Positions 1 through 13,059 of a DNA stretch of 64,000 nucleotides are shown here, piece by piece. A program made the position numbers and the translations under genes. Location of the stretch: the NCBI GenBank assembly GCA_034620365.1, contig JAQGEQ010000193.1, positions 1 to 64,000 of the forward strand, read 5' to 3'. Numbering within the stretch: the stretch's first letter is position 1; each line of letters begins with the position of its first letter. The notes beneath the pieces are model-generated. The model saw only the letters and a list, made by a program, of their open reading frames with translations. It ran no database searches and was not told the DNA's origin. The DNA is from Pegea sp. RAD2-039. Lineage: Eukaryota > Chordata > Thaliacea > Salpida > Salpidae.

Positions 1-239
1 ATCTTAAGCAATTTACAAACAAATTTGCAGTAGTATATTTTAAATATTCCCATTAAAGGAATAATTTTGAGAAAAATTTCAGTTTACTAAATTTGATAAT
101 AGTATAAAGTATTTTATTTGAATGGTATATAAAATATGTTTTAGTATTATCTATTCTCTATTTGTTCTGTTTCAAATTTATAAGAAAATAAATTCATTCT
201 TGGTGCATTATTAATAGTTTATTTATTTTTGTTTATTAG

Positions 240-790
240 ATATATGATGTCACAATGAGTTTTACTTTAATAATGGGCTGTAAGCTTATTAAGAAAAGTG
301 AAATATTTTGTCAAGGATGATATTCGTTTCACAAAGCTTAGCTGGATATCAGATATTACATGGTGTTCCATTGAAACAATGATCATATGGTTGTGAATGA
401 TATGCTCTTCTGATCTGCAGAAAACTAAATTCAGCAAAGCTGGACTCTTCCTCGCCTTATAGTGATGTTAAAGAGTAGACATAGGGCTAGTAATAAGATG
501 GAAGTAGTTTTTCCTAAAAACTAGAGAGTAGTATGATCAGGAGGTTTTGGAAACTGATAATTTCACAGAAGAATTAGTCTTAGCAACCATATCCTACGCT
601 TTGTCAAGATCTATCATCTCAGAAACAATTTTAAAAATGTTGGAGTAGGAAAGAAAGGGAGTGTTGCCATCATCGGTTAAAAAAACGCCATTAGATTATT
701 TGTTTAGCAAATAAGCTTTATTCTCTGGTTCCGTCTAAAGTTGTATGTTTTTATCAAGCAAGAGAGGTACTAGTCAAATAGATGCTAAAA
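240..790. other. Conserved, somewhat GC-richer non-coding block in the duplicated 3' flank
   Basis: This block and its partner near 37,790-38,350 are less A+T rich than their surroundings. Read on the minus strand, copy 1 gives a coding-like but interrupted reading. The two copies differ by a one-base change in a T run that shifts the frame. It may be a decayed coding or mobile-element remnant carried along in the duplication. No family is recognised. Confidence 0.3.
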
Positions 791-1280
791 GTATTATTTA
801 TAAGCACATGATTTTTTTAATTTGTATTGCTTCTATCTGTTTTAACATATTACATTTTTTTCTCATATTTTTATCAAACTTTTCTAACCTTCCACTTTCT
901 ATAGTTAAATTATTCATCCAATAATAGGTAAATCAATTTAGAAATTCATAAGACTGAGCTTGTAACTCAAAAGTAGCTTAAACTAAATTTTTTTTTCTTA
1001 TTCAATTTTACTGCTAATAAATTACTTCAAAAAACTTAAAATTATAGATTTTTCAGACTTTATTATTAAAACCTTTGAAAATATGTTTACTAAACACCAA
1101 GTAGTCAGCAAATGTCGCAGCATTTAACAAACTATCGAAAACAAAACGAAATGCAAAGATTACATAAACACATAATTATAGCTAGTTTATTTTAAACAAT
1201 AAGTTACTTTGCAGTGTTTGTTTTGATGCAAAGTTTGCAGTAAACAAACTACTTGCAGAATTATTTTAACGCATTACTTT

Positions 1281-2363
1281 CTAAACACAATTACATCCTG
1301 AAATTACCATATCTTCAACTTTTGAGATGACAACATTGTTGTTACTTTCACGATATATAATACTGAGTGGCAGCATTTCCTTAGGAGCACAACAGCTCTT
1401 AGTTTGGTCTTCTGTCAAATAATCAGTTGCATGAGCTAGCATTTTTCCTCTCATCGTATCCCGAGTATGAGCATAATTACATCCACCGGTACAGTACTTA
1501 GCATTAAAGCTTTTTGGGTAGAGAACCCAATCCATGCCCACTTGTTCAAAATTAAGTTCCATGTCAAACAAACAGCAATGTAGATTTACATTCTTCCCAG
1601 AGCACTCTGATGGTGTCTGAGAGCCAGAAGAACGTTTTCCTCTTTTCAATAGGGTTGTATCTTCCACAAGTGCAGTTTGCATGTAAGGTTTCTGAAAATT
1701 CATTAATTTTATTATTGTTTGTAAACAATATTAGTGAATAATAACAACATATGTCTTATTTTTACCATCTAGTTAATAAAATATTTAATTAAAAGTAATA
1801 TTTGATAAAAATTAGAACATTAGATCTGGAACTATTTAACCCTTCAACATTTTTTATTTTATATTTTAAAAATTTCATGAAAGAATTATATTTTTGATAA
1901 GATTTTTTTCGAATCTGTAAACAGCTGTTAGCTTGGTACAAAATTTAGCTCGAAATAAACCATCTGATTTTCAATTAAACTAATTTATCAAAAACAAAAT
2001 AGAACATCACTTTTTTAAAGAGGAACTATTAATTGAAATATTTGTTAGTTAATACAAGAATATCTAAACTGTAAACAAAATTTGTAAACAAAACTTACAA
2101 GCTTTTCTTCATTGGTCGTCAATACAATATCTTGAGCATCTTTTGTAGGTATTACTTTCATCAGTTTAAACATATTTTCATTAATTAGCATTCTATTGAC
2201 AGAATCAGTTATCTCAATTTTTACCCAATGACCTTTGTCCGATTTGATGGGAATAGGAAGTGTTTGACCTGTAACTGAAATGTAACTTCCGTTTTCTGCT
2301 TTTCCAAAATGTATTAACGTGATTTGAGCAACACTTGGTACAAGTCTTGTGGTATTAGGAAGA
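1281..2363 (-). pseudogene. 5'-truncated GDF8/GDF11-like TGF-beta ligand gene (duplicate copy)
   Basis: The terminal exon (1,281-1,691) is intact. It encodes the end of the prodomain, a furin-type site (RGKR) and the whole mature cystine-knot domain with nine cysteines and the final GCNCV. It differs from the full-length paralog at 38,834-39,244 by only two residues (N for H, E for D). An intron with preserved GT and AG ends separates it from an exon-2 fragment (2,099-2,363) that is still open but carries about nine amino-acid changes. Homology then breaks. Upstream, the frame meets a TAA within five codons, and no acceptor lies between that stop and the break. Exon 1, with the signal peptide, is absent. 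As it stands it cannot make a secreted precursor, unless the terminal exon is spliced to an unrelated upstream exon. An AATAAA lies about 90 bp past the stop on the minus strand (1,186-1,191). Confidence 0.85.
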
Positions 2364-4065
2364 AGTTTAGAAGTTTATTCACTATTTCTAAACAGATATT
2401 TATTAGGTAATGTAGAAGTTATAATGTTTATTTACATAAACAGCCATAAGCAATTTTAATAATGTAATTTTAGTTTTGAAACAACAATTATATTTTGTAA
2501 TAAATTCTGTATATAATGAAACGTTCGAATTATTAAAATTGTATTGGAATTACCTCTGTGATGATTTGTTATGTGTGAGTAGAAAATATATTAGATGGCT
2601 AAGCACAGGATCTTCTGTATTGAATTTCGTTTTTGTTATTTTTTAGAACAATCTTTATTTAGTTATCTTTGTTGGGAAGTTGTACATACAGAAGACAGGA
2701 CAGTTTTATTGTTTGATTGTTATGTTCTATTTAAACTAACATAACTACTTGAAATAAGAATCGTTATTTCTTTAATGATAGTTAATAGAAATGTAATATA
2801 GTTCTAGAAATTATTGATCTATTCTTAGTTACGTTTATCATCACCACAAAAGTTGTGGTATAAGCGATCTACTACTATACCAAGTTGTAGATTGAAGTAT
2901 TACCACTAATATTAATTAATTACAAGGGGTATAGACAATTTGCAACGTAAAAGATGATATTATTGATTGAACAAAAAGTTTAATCATATATTCTCATATA
3001 CTTACAAATTTTTCTATTAGAATATAGATATAGTAAATTAGGTTATATTAGCATTGATAGCTTAAGTATTTAATTCCTTAATAATTAGAAAATGTTGTGT
3101 GTCCACAAGAATCTTGCTGCCTAGTTGAAAGAGTTTTTAGTTAAAAATTTCTAATTTTGCATTAACATATTTCACAAGTATTTGAATTTCACATATGTAA
3201 AGGTTTTGAAATATTTTTTTTAGATTACTTATGAATATTTTAAAGAGTTGTTATTATTTAAAAAACTAAAATATTTTTAGGTGATTCCTAATGTAATTTC
3301 TTATTTTATATATAACTGTATATACTTTTTTCTCCAACAGATTTTATTAAGCACTAATTTGATCGCGTGAACTTTTAAAAAGTTAATTTCTTTGATTAAA
3401 TACATTATTCAACGCAAGATAAAGCTGAAAAAGTAAGTTCAATCTAATTGTCGTTTTTAAAAATAATTGTTTAATTATTTTAGCAAACTTTTTTGTAAAT
3501 TATGGTAATACAACTCACAAATTTTGATGTATTTTTAGGGAAAAACATTATTTTGAATACTTGCTTTAGTTCTTATTAATTTATTTGTTAAACTTTACAT
3601 TAAAATGTTTAATTAACATTAAACAGTTGAAAGCAATATCTTCAGAAAAAAATTAGTAAATAATTTTACTTTTCTTATTATTTATCTCAATCACTTTAAA
3701 GTTTAAACAGCGTTTTTTATATTCTATTGAACTTTAAATAATCTTATTGAAAGAAAGCTCGTTTTTTAGATCTCATCAAAAGTACTGATAGATTTAAAAT
3801 AAAAACAAATATAAGAAACTCAAGCTTATTTATACGCTAGCTAATATCTTAGATTTAAAGTAATTATATTCTTTGAACGTTTATTTTCAAGAAAAGGATT
3901 ATTAGTTAGGTTTGAGCTTTATTAAATAAATAATCAGTGCAATTATTAGTTTCTAACAGATATTTTAATTTATATTTTTAAATAGTTGTTGAAATAAACC
4001 TCAATTAGTTCTAACCAGTTGATTAGTGACTTTAAATCATGTGACTTTAAATATTGTTGTTACAG
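2364..4065. other. Intergenic, A+T rich, no gene seen
   Basis: This interval lies between the truncated TGF-beta copy (minus) and the FGF-like gene (plus), so the two are arranged head to head. I found no long open frame or repeat pair. The region just upstream of 4,066 would hold the FGF promoter or a 5' UTR intron, but no core promoter motif is convincing. Confidence 0.5.
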
Positions 4066-4079
4066 AATCAGGTTGAAAA

Positions 4080-6527
4080 ATGCAACATCTTATACAATTG
4101 GTCGTGTTACTTTTGTGTCTTGTAAATGTAACTTATCAGGTATGTTTAAAGGTTTTGTCATCAAAGCATCTTATTAAATCAAAACACTTAAATGAATTTA
4201 TTGGGTTTTTGGTAAACGTTTTAAAGTTAAAATATTTATATCTACAAATTTTAAAAACTTGCATTACTTAATCTGATTTTGTTGTTAAGTAAAATGACTT
4301 AGGCAACAAATTTATTATGTTTAAAAAATTTCAAAATAATTTTTATGTAAATATAAAAATTTCAAAAAATCTAGCAAATAATTATAAGTGGAAATAAAAG
4401 TAGAAAGTTGAATGTAATTTTCTTATTTCTTAAAAGTTTATGAAATATTTTATAAACAACATAAAATATTTATTTATAAATAATAATCTGTAGTTTTTAT
4501 AATAGTTTTAATAAATAGCTTGTTAACTTTTCGAAATTTTTCTTTTAAAATCCAATATTTCGTGATGCTTTTTGTTATTTCTTCTTTTTTATTATTACAA
4601 CAAAGATCAAATTTTCATTTTAGTTAAAATTTCTGTTGATTTATTTTGTTGTGATTGACATTTCATGAAATCAACAAAACATAAAAAATCTAATAGAATT
4701 GTAGCTAATTTGTTAAGTTTGTAAAATTTGTAAAATAAATAACGTCAAAATAGAATACAAAAAAAAATTAATAAGTATATTTAAGCATAATTTAATCCCA
4801 AAATTATCAACTTGTAATCAACATTGTGTTCAGTTTATTGCACGATGCTCTGTACTATTATCTAATCACATACGCTTGTTAGGTAAAAGGAAGTTTGCAT
4901 CCTTATTTTCTTCCATATTCTACTTCAGTTTACGATTTAAATTGTGCAATGTTGGCAAAAATTTGTTTAATTAGATGATTTTATTTTGTAGCAAGGTGAG
5001 GAGATGGAAGTGCCACAAAATGGTCTAAGTCAAGTTGAAATTAACACTGAACGATACTGTTCTTTATATCATTATGATTCTGGTGGATATGTAATGTTCA
5101 TGCAAAATTCAGGCTTTCATTTGAATACTACAAATAAAAGTAAGTTTGTCTTCTCACTAACGTTTGAATTACCCAAAATGGTTTCTCTGTAAATTTTGTT
5201 CATTTTCACTTTTATTCCATTTCAGTTTAAATATTTTATGTGGCAAGTTTAGAATATTCACTTAATGTTAGTTGGTAGTTATCCTAGATGTTATAAGTTT
5301 CAGGTGAACCTATTGTTTTGTGGAAATACCAACCAGCTTTGTAAATAATATTTAAATGCAAATTTTACTATTACTTTATCACAAGTTCTTAGAGTCTTTA
5401 ATACACCGAAGCTTATTGAAAAACTAAAGTCTGAAACTAAAAAAAAGAACTGAAGGTCTTAGATTATTTAATTTTCACTTAATACGTAAATGCTTTCCTT
5501 TGATGTTTAATTGAATTATGAAATAATTCTGTTTTTCATTTGAAGATCAACTTTTATTCAAATCACATGGAATAAGTAAATTAACCATACAGGATATAAA
5601 ATCTTCAAAATATCTTTGCCTTGGAAAAGGAAGAAAGATTTTAGCCAAAGTAAGTTAATTAAAAATTAGAGTCTGTTAAGTTATGTTTATTTAGTTTTGT
5701 TTATTTAATTTTAATGAAAAGTATGAATAATATTTATAATTTCAACGAATTGATAATAAGTTGTTTAGTAACAAAATTAATGAAGAAATGAAAAATAGTT
5801 TAGTTTAAAATTACTAAAATAATCATTTTTACATTAAAATAATATCTTATATAAAATAAAATTTTTTAAGTGACTTAAAATGTAATGTAGACAGATTATT
5901 ATTCTCACTTAGTTTATGTTTTTGTGTTTAAATTATTTTAATTTGGATAAAGTTAATTTATCTAATTTCTTTAAATGTCTGTAAAATGATTTTCTTATGA
6001 ACATTTATTGAGTTATGAAATCATTTATTAAAATTTTAATACTTTATAAAGCTTTTAAATACCTTGGTCACTCTAAATCAAATTTATTAATTTGTTAAAA
6101 CCGTGTTTTCACCATTTACTTGTTTCTGATGTTTTAAATTAAACGTTTTAATCACAATTTGACGTTATTATGTTCTCAATGAAAACATGAATAATAAGAT
6201 TAAAACAAAAATTTTTCATGTTTTTACTTTCTAATTTGTTTGTTTCAATGCTTCATAAATAACAGAGTAACAGAGATGTTCAACATTTTCTTTACAAAAA
6301 GATTTTAAGTTGTCTTTTAGTACAAAGTTAATTACATTTCAACTATTTTTTCTCAGCAAGTACCAAACAGTCATCAATGTATATTTTATGAAACTGAAGT
6401 TTCTGGATATGAGTACTTTTATACTATTTTTCACCCAGCTATAGGAAGTGGCAAAAAAGAAAGAAGAAAATATTTGTCATTTGGAGGAAAATCTGAAAAC
6501 AAAAGAAAGTTTGTTCGCAAGTGCTAA
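4080..6527 (+). CDS. FGF-like secreted growth factor, four coding exons, 160 aa
   Basis: The exons are 4,080-4,139, 4,992-5,139, 5,546-5,649 and 6,357-6,527 (stop TAA). All junctions have GT-AG ends and the phases agree (0, 1, 0). Exon 1 is a signal peptide (MQHLIQLVVLLLCLVNVTYQ). Exon 2 holds the first beta-trefoil strands (ERYCSLYHYDSGGYVMFM) and an N-glycosylation motif (NTT). Exon 3 has the FGF-type KYLCLGKGRKILAK block, comparable to the family's YLCMN..G.LY motif. Exon 4 has the C.F.E....Y..Y region (QCIFYETEVSGYEYFYTIF) and a basic stretch, GKKERRKYLSFGG, where FGFs have their heparin-binding WYVALN...G segment. FGFs are secreted ligands of FGFR tyrosine kinases, with heparan sulfate as cofactor. 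At 160 aa it is short but covers the whole core. An AG at 4,064-4,065, 14 bases before the ATG, looks like an acceptor for a 5' UTR intron or a spliced leader. The family call rests on motif pattern. Confidence 0.72.
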
Positions 6528-9500
6528 ATCTAAATTCTGCATTCATCTCAAATTTTTCTGGAACAAGTCTCTTAATAATTCTAAATATTTTAACATCATT
6601 CGCAATTTAATACAAAACTCTTAAGAATTCTTTTCAAAAGTCCAATTTTTTTCTATTTTAGACAAGCAGTTAAACAGTTTTAAGGTAAAGGCTGATAATA
6701 CCTTCTAAGAAAGGAATTGAAAGATTTATAAAGTAAAACGAACAATTCTTTTATAAATTTGAAAAAAAAATATTAAAGTTAGCAAAAATGTAATAATTTA
6801 ACAGTGATTTTTTTGACGGCTTAAAGTTTACAAACAGTTAAAAAATGATAAAGTTATTTTAAAAGACATTTAAAAAAGTAAATGTTCAGTTGTGATGAAA
6901 TTGATTGATGACCATCATCTTTTATAAGGATCTTTTATCAATTGTTAAGGTTTTCTCATAAAAAATTTGGTTTGTCAAAAATAATAATTTTTTATGAAAA
7001 GGATTGTTAGTTTAACTAACTTGTTCTTTTAGTTAGTTGTTGTTTTCGCTTTTATTTGCTCTATTTTATTGAAAAGTTTATATTTAATAGATTTATGTTA
7101 GATGAGTTGATTTAGTGTTGGTTAATATACAAATAACATGATTTTAATTTAATTGAAGTTATAGTTAATCAATTTTTTATCAAATATCAACACTTTGTAT
7201 GATTAAAAAAAGAATCAATTGAATTTAATATACTGTTTATTTTTTTAATTAGATCTTATTTAAGTAGGTTTTAAACGTTTGAATAAATAGTAAATCCAAA
7301 TATATATTGTTTTTAATGTCGACGTTTCAAAGCAAAATAATTTTAGTTATTTAGAACAAGAATTTTGTTAAAAGATTTCTATACCTAAAATTTCATCATA
7401 ATCTAATGTAAAAAATTAAGATGAAATATGTAATGAAATTCAATACAGAAGATCATGTGATTATTTAACTAATATATTGTAAATTGTAAACGATTTCAAA
7501 GGATTATGATCAGAAACTGCAATTTTATATACAATAATTATCTTCAGTTTATATAACAGCTTACTACTACAAATGAAAATTAATATTTACAACATGAAAA
7601 TAAAAGAAATTTCAAATAGAAATAAATCACTGACTGACGTAAAAAGGAATTTTTGGTTTCTTGTTTAAATTTTGATCATTTGTATTTATAAGATAGGAAA
7701 TCTTTTCGATAATTTTTACTACTTTAAAAAACAGAAAATTTATTTGTATTCTCCTTACGCCTCCATGATTATATTACTGATATATAATGCTTCTTACAAA
7801 AGTATTGGTAAAAATAAATTCAATTATTATCAAATTTATTGGGTTATAATTTATGTTTTTCAGTTATCTTAGTGTTATGATTGTCGTATTTTTTGTGATA
7901 CCATTTTGAAAATTGATATATTCAGTGGAAATTATTAAATATTAGAACTTCTGACGTAAACAGTAATAGTTTCACTGTACGCGAGAAGTATTTATGTAAA
8001 TGAGAATAGTCATGTGACAAGAATGAGGCCGTAAACTGAAGTCAGTTCGAAATGTAGCAAATTCTTGTTTTTAATTTTGCAGGTGGTTACATCCACGAAA
8101 TGCAATGGAAATGCAAATCAGTGGAGAGATGGTACGTTTTTTTATCCACCGTGCACTCATTACCGATTTACTTTGTTTATATACCATCCAATTCGGTTAA
8201 AGTTTAAAGTTTGTGGGATTTTCGAAATTTTCAATTTTCGTAATTTTTTCAATTTACTTTACAAGATATTAATGAGATTATTTCTATTGTTTTCTTCTTA
8301 CTTAATCATCAATATTATCTCGGTATGACGTCACCAGCGACGCGCGTAACGTTTTAAGGATAACTTAGACTTGTTTTGATTAACTTTTAGTTGGTCAAAT
8401 AAAGTTTATAAAAAGAGTTTATTTAATTTTGAAAACAAAATAAGAAATAGTTTAGTAAATGTTAGTTTTAAAAGTTTTTGAATAAAGAAAATTATTTGAT
8501 TAACTTTGTCAAGTTAGACATTAATACTCTGATATGATCTCTTACAAAATTTAAAGACTATTATTATCTTCGTTTTTTTAAATTTAAACCTTCTAAAAGT
8601 ACACACAGTTAATCAGATGTTTTTGAAATTATTCCGTTCGTTTATCCAATAAGAAATAGTAAGTTTGTTGTCTATTAACTTGGTGTGTTGTAATTTAATA
8701 AGCTTTCTAGACGTGATTAAAACAAAAATAATGAAAAACAAAATAGTTTAAAAAATGTTTTCTTTCCATCCAGATATCTTACTAAAATGCTCTAACATTA
8801 CATTTATAGTTTTTTACTAATATCTTAATTAAATTAACTATTTCACTAATTAATTAAATTTAATTGTCTTATCTTGTTTAGTATCTATTCTGTTGGAAAA
8901 ATTAAAAAAATATTTAAGATATTTAGCACTTCTTGAAAATTATCTCTAACAAAATATATAGTTTTCTGTATATACAATCACTCTAAACAAACAAATTTTA
9001 TTAAATTCCTTCGAATTTTAATAAAAATAAAAATTATATCTAATAAGTGAATTGAATTTTATTAAAGAAAATTAAATTTAAACTTGAGGTTAGTTTCAAA
9101 TGTAAATGCTTAATAGAATGAATGACATTTAAACAGAAGAAATCCAAGATTATTTACAATTTTGAATGTAATTAAAATTTTTACAGATTATTTACAGCTT
9201 TACTGAGAGCCAAGTCAAGAATGTTGGATTAAACATTAAATCAAGAGATTTTAATAATATCTCTACTAACATCTATAAGTGAAGAATAATTTATATCATT
9301 GATATATAGTAGCGTTAGCTTATCAATACTAACTTCAGATATTCATCAAAAGTGAAATGAAAACAATTACACAACAAACCATTACATTTATGAAAATAAG
9401 TATGTTAGTTATGATTTATTCTTACCAGCTTTAATTAAAAGTGATAAACAACTGAATATTGAAGCCAATAAACTGTTAACATAAATTCCTGGTATTATAA

Positions 9501-10080
9501 ATTTCAAACGGTTTTGTAGTTCATCAGTGTAAATGGAATTATGTATAATATATTAGGATATTATGTAAATTAGTTATTTCTTTAAATAAATATGCTTACT
9601 TCAACATAATAAAAGTACAAAAGTTTAGAATTTGCAAATGATTCAACAAAGATACTTGTTTACTTTCGATAGTGTCTTTTAGAATTAGAAAAATTTCAAA
9701 TGAAAAATTGTAGAAAAAGTTTTATGACATTGCTACCTACCATTAATTTGGAAATAAGTTCAAGGATTGAACTAAACTGAAAATATCAGTTTTCTAAATT
9801 TTCTTAGTATCTTTTTTGTTTACTTTTTCTATGAAATGTTAAAATCAGGATTTGAATTATATCATTAGTACTATATTAATGATTTGTCTAATTTGTACTA
9901 AAACAGTTGAAAATTTCTTTTTTTTTTGGTATAGACGAAAACAAATTAAGGTTAGTTTTTTGGAGCTCATAGAAATGATTTTTTCAAATGAATTTTTATC
10001 TTAGTTATTAATATTTTAATAATTATTAACAAAATGTTTTCTGCAGGAATTATTTATTATTATTGTTTATTATTATTGAT
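6528..10080. other. A+T-rich intergenic sequence without a supported gene
   Basis: The open frames near 7,672-7,872 and 8,065-8,328 have composition expected of random A+T-rich DNA. A short patch at 8,083-8,131 is bounded by a good acceptor (ttttaattttgcag) and a GT donor and is open in all three frames, but it cannot be connected to other exons. A TGACGTCA palindrome lies at 8,326-8,333, next to a small CpG-containing patch (gcgacgcgcg). Confidence 0.4.
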
Positions 10081-10082
10081 TA

Positions 10083-10480
10083 AGGTAGCGTTAATTGAAA
10101 ACAAATAAGATTACGTACTTCGTTAAAGTAGTATAATGAAATCAACACAACGAAAAAATAAAAAATGTGGAATTATTAAAATGAATCATTCTATATATTT
10201 GTTTACTGATGACAGTTTCAGTGAGAGTTATTAACAAAAGAATGACACAACACATGAAAGAAATTAACAAGCTCAAAGAATTCTTTTATATCATTGAATA
10301 CAATAAATCTTTTTGTTAAATGCAACTGAAAGTATCAGTTTTCAAATCTCTTAAGATAAGTATCTTCACATTAAAGAATTGATAAGATCGTAATAAACTA
10401 GATGCTTTATATAACAACGTGTTTGCCTTGTGTTTGTAGGCTTTAGAATAATTGTTCATGCTTTTAACGCGCTACTTATT
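10083..10480 (+). repeat. Dispersed repeat R1, copy a
   Basis: R1 begins near gttaattgaaaacaaataag. It continues with gattacgtactt, ATGA(A/C)ATCAACACAACG, a gaatgacacaacaca block, a ctgaaagtatcagttttcaaa block, and a ccttgtgtttgt block. Further copies lie at about 15,285, 15,880, 17,560, 59,880 and 62,335, with an inverted one at 59,150-59,330. No long coding frame is shared, so a non-autonomous element or a decayed terminal segment of a larger element is likely. Confidence 0.75.
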
Positions 10481-11140
10481 TCCACAAACTAAACTTTAAA
10501 ATAGAAGTAAAACAGAAGAAATTACTAATTTATTGATCTTTGTTGCTTTACTGCTATCTAGCGATACGATTTCTTAATTAGTTAGTTGCTAGTAATTTAC
10601 AAAACTTATTTATATGACTGAACTAAACCGTCTTTTCTAAACGACAGTAATAAACTCAAATTAATTTTTAATTAGTAGTAATATCTATTATTAAAAAATT
10701 GTTTTGTATAAAATATTATATTTAAATTAATAAAAAAAAATTTAATTTTGATATTTAATTTTGATTAAGACTATTTCAAATCATTAATAACTTAAAATTT
10801 TCATAACAAATGAAAAAAAAAATGATTAGTTTTAATATATACTAATCTAAATTCCAACTTTTAAAAGTTGTTTATAAACTAATTCTTTAAAATTTTATAA
10901 TTAATCTGATTAATATAATCAATTTTTTAATAGTTCACTTTTTATAAACATATTTTAAACCTTTGCATTGCTTAATACTATGATTTCTACCAACTGCTTA
11001 AATTTACAAATTTCTATAGAGAGTTTTAAGATCATAAAAATGCCAAAAGATTTACAAAACTAACTTTTCTCTATCAGCTTAAACCTTATCAGTTTGTTTC
11101 ATATTTCGTTTCGCTTTTATTTAAGTTAGGATAAACAATT
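10465..11140. repeat. Direct duplicate of 13,060-13,735
   Basis: Both begin at gctacttatt and share cacaaactaaactttaaaat, gatctttgttgctttactgc, a ttccaacttttaaaagttgt block and tcagcttaaaccttatcag. They diverge after agtttgtttcatatt. The distance between copies is about 2.6 kb. No coding content was seen. Confidence 0.8.
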
Positions 11141-11879
11141 TAAAGTAACCATTTCTAGCTAAGAAGATCTTTTAGTGAAAAACTTTAATATTGTAGCAAT
11201 CCTTTTCAGTTCAGTTTAAAAATTAAATCTGCGGTCTGAATGGAAAACGTTGTAAGTCATCAATCTTTAAAACTATTTTTTGATTGTTTCAAATCTGGAT
11301 GTTTTCAAGAAGAATAAACTTGAGTTGATTCAAACATTTTCTAGAATTGAAAATTTCGTTTCTTTATTTTGTTAATTAATGTTATGAAAATTAGTAGTCG
11401 AAAACACATTTGGTTTTCATCTTTATGATTTTAGTTGTTTAACTTAATTTTGCATTAGAATCCAAAACTAGTAAATGATTTATGTAATCAAAATTTCGTA
11501 ATTTTTAAAGTTAATTTTAATGATAAATATATTGTTAATTAAATAAAAAAGATGTTTATAAAGTACAATGACTCAATTGAATATGTTACAGCGAGTAAAA
11601 AAAGATATAATTTTAGTCACTAAGAAATAAAAACATTTTTAAATAATATTCAGATAATTAGTTTTAAGACGTAAATCTAAAATTGTAAATATAAACTAAC
11701 ATCTAGAAGATGTTTATAAACTATGATAAGCAAATTTATACCAAGTCTCATTAATATAATCAATTTTTTAAAACTTAAATCTTTTGTCACCTTACTCTAA
11801 TACACCTTTTTTTCATTCAACAATATTAACTTTTCATTACAGCTAAAAAGTTTAAAATAATTTTCACTATCTCTAGAAA

Positions 11880-12015
11880 AGTTAGTTTTTGTTGAGCACC
11901 ACAAACTAAAGATTAGGATTGCTCTATATATAAGCTTAGTATTCCAAAATACTTTAGATAAGAGTTAACACTGAAATGAAAATTTTTGGAACCGTTCATG
12001 TAACGGTGAACTTTC
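11880..12015 (+). repeat. Inverted-repeat arm, partner 14,190-14,330
   Basis: The sequence aaactaaagattagga and, about 100 bases later, ttggaaccgttcatgtaac recur as the reverse complement near 14,205-14,320. The arms enclose about 2.2 kb that includes one of the direct duplicates (13,060-13,735) and a SINE. This may be a composite or foldback element, or a local inverted duplication. Confidence 0.65.
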
Positions 12016-13059
12016 AAACAATGCAGATCTTTTAGCTTGACCTGATTTTGTCGTACAATAAAATTTCAGGCTTAAGTAGTTAAAGTTTTTTAAACAATCG
12101 CAACTTAGTTTAGAATAATCAAAATTATTTTACAGTGTCGAATTCGTTTGAAGAAAAATACGAATACACTTATTTAAAAAAATGTCAATTTGTTTTTTAA
12201 TGAGACAGAAAAGAAATCAAAATAAACAAAATCATTAACATTTTTCCAAGTGACAGATGACAATTTATTGACTATAGAGTATTTTGTTACGCAGTCTAAT
12301 TAATAGCTCATTTATGGTATTTTCTGTTATATTATTGTACATTAAATCAAAGATTCATAGCAAATCTAGTTTTAGACAAATTTATTCAATATATTTAGCG
12401 ACTTATACAGGCTGGTACACAACTTATCAAGTGTTTGTTTTATCTTGAAACATTTAAAAATACTTGCAGAAGCTTACAAACAACAAAACTAATAAGTCAG
12501 GGTTTAAATTAAATAAAAGGAAAATTAAAATTATTTAAATAAAATAAAAAAAAAATAAAAACTTTTATCTATTTACATTTTATCAATATTTTATTGTAAT
12601 TGAATAAAAAAAAGTTTTATGACAGAGCTTATCTGTTGAAATACCATATGCGTTTACATTGAAGTTTTTAGATATGAAATCTGTTCAAAAAATGAAAATA
12701 ACAAAATAGAAGCTACTTAAAATAAAGATTTTGATTTAATTTTGTTTTTATTTTATATATTATAATTAGTTTATTGCGCAATTTTGACAAACAGAATTAC
12801 AGTTCAGTTAAATTTCTCTAATAAAGAATTCAAAACAAAATGTACTTTGGAAAATCATTATTTAACTTTATTTTAAACTTCTATTATTCTTTTGTAGGTA
12901 GATATGTAGGATGTGTTAAAGATATATTAAAAGAAGTCGTAGAAAACAAAAGTAAAATATCAACCTATTTCATCTTTCAGCTTTTTATTTTCAAAAGTAA
13001 GTTATTACAAGATTTGCATCGAAGAGTAGAAAATAAATATCCTATAAACTTTTCTAACA
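12016..13059. other. Spacer inside the inverted-repeat region, no gene
   Basis: A+T-rich sequence with homopolymer runs. The short open frame at 12,840-13,088 runs into the duplicated non-coding block and has no codon bias or recognisable motif. Confidence 0.4.

Larger units (their letters stand above)
1..2363. repeat. Segmental duplication, copy 1 (partner about 37,557-39,917)
   Basis: This stretch aligns nearly base for base with about 37,557-39,917 in the same orientation. It carries the 3' flank, last exon, last intron and part of exon 2 of the GDF8/11-like gene. The similarity already exists at the first base of the window, so the left end lies outside. On the right it stops abruptly near 2,363, inside exon 2, after the bases ttaggaagaa. 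By eye, divergence is a few percent, lowest in the terminal coding exon and highest in the exon-2 fragment. Confidence 0.9.

Noticed and set aside
8083-8131. Exon-like patch with acceptor and donor
   Set aside because: It is open in all three frames over only 48 bases, and no partner exon could be found on either side.
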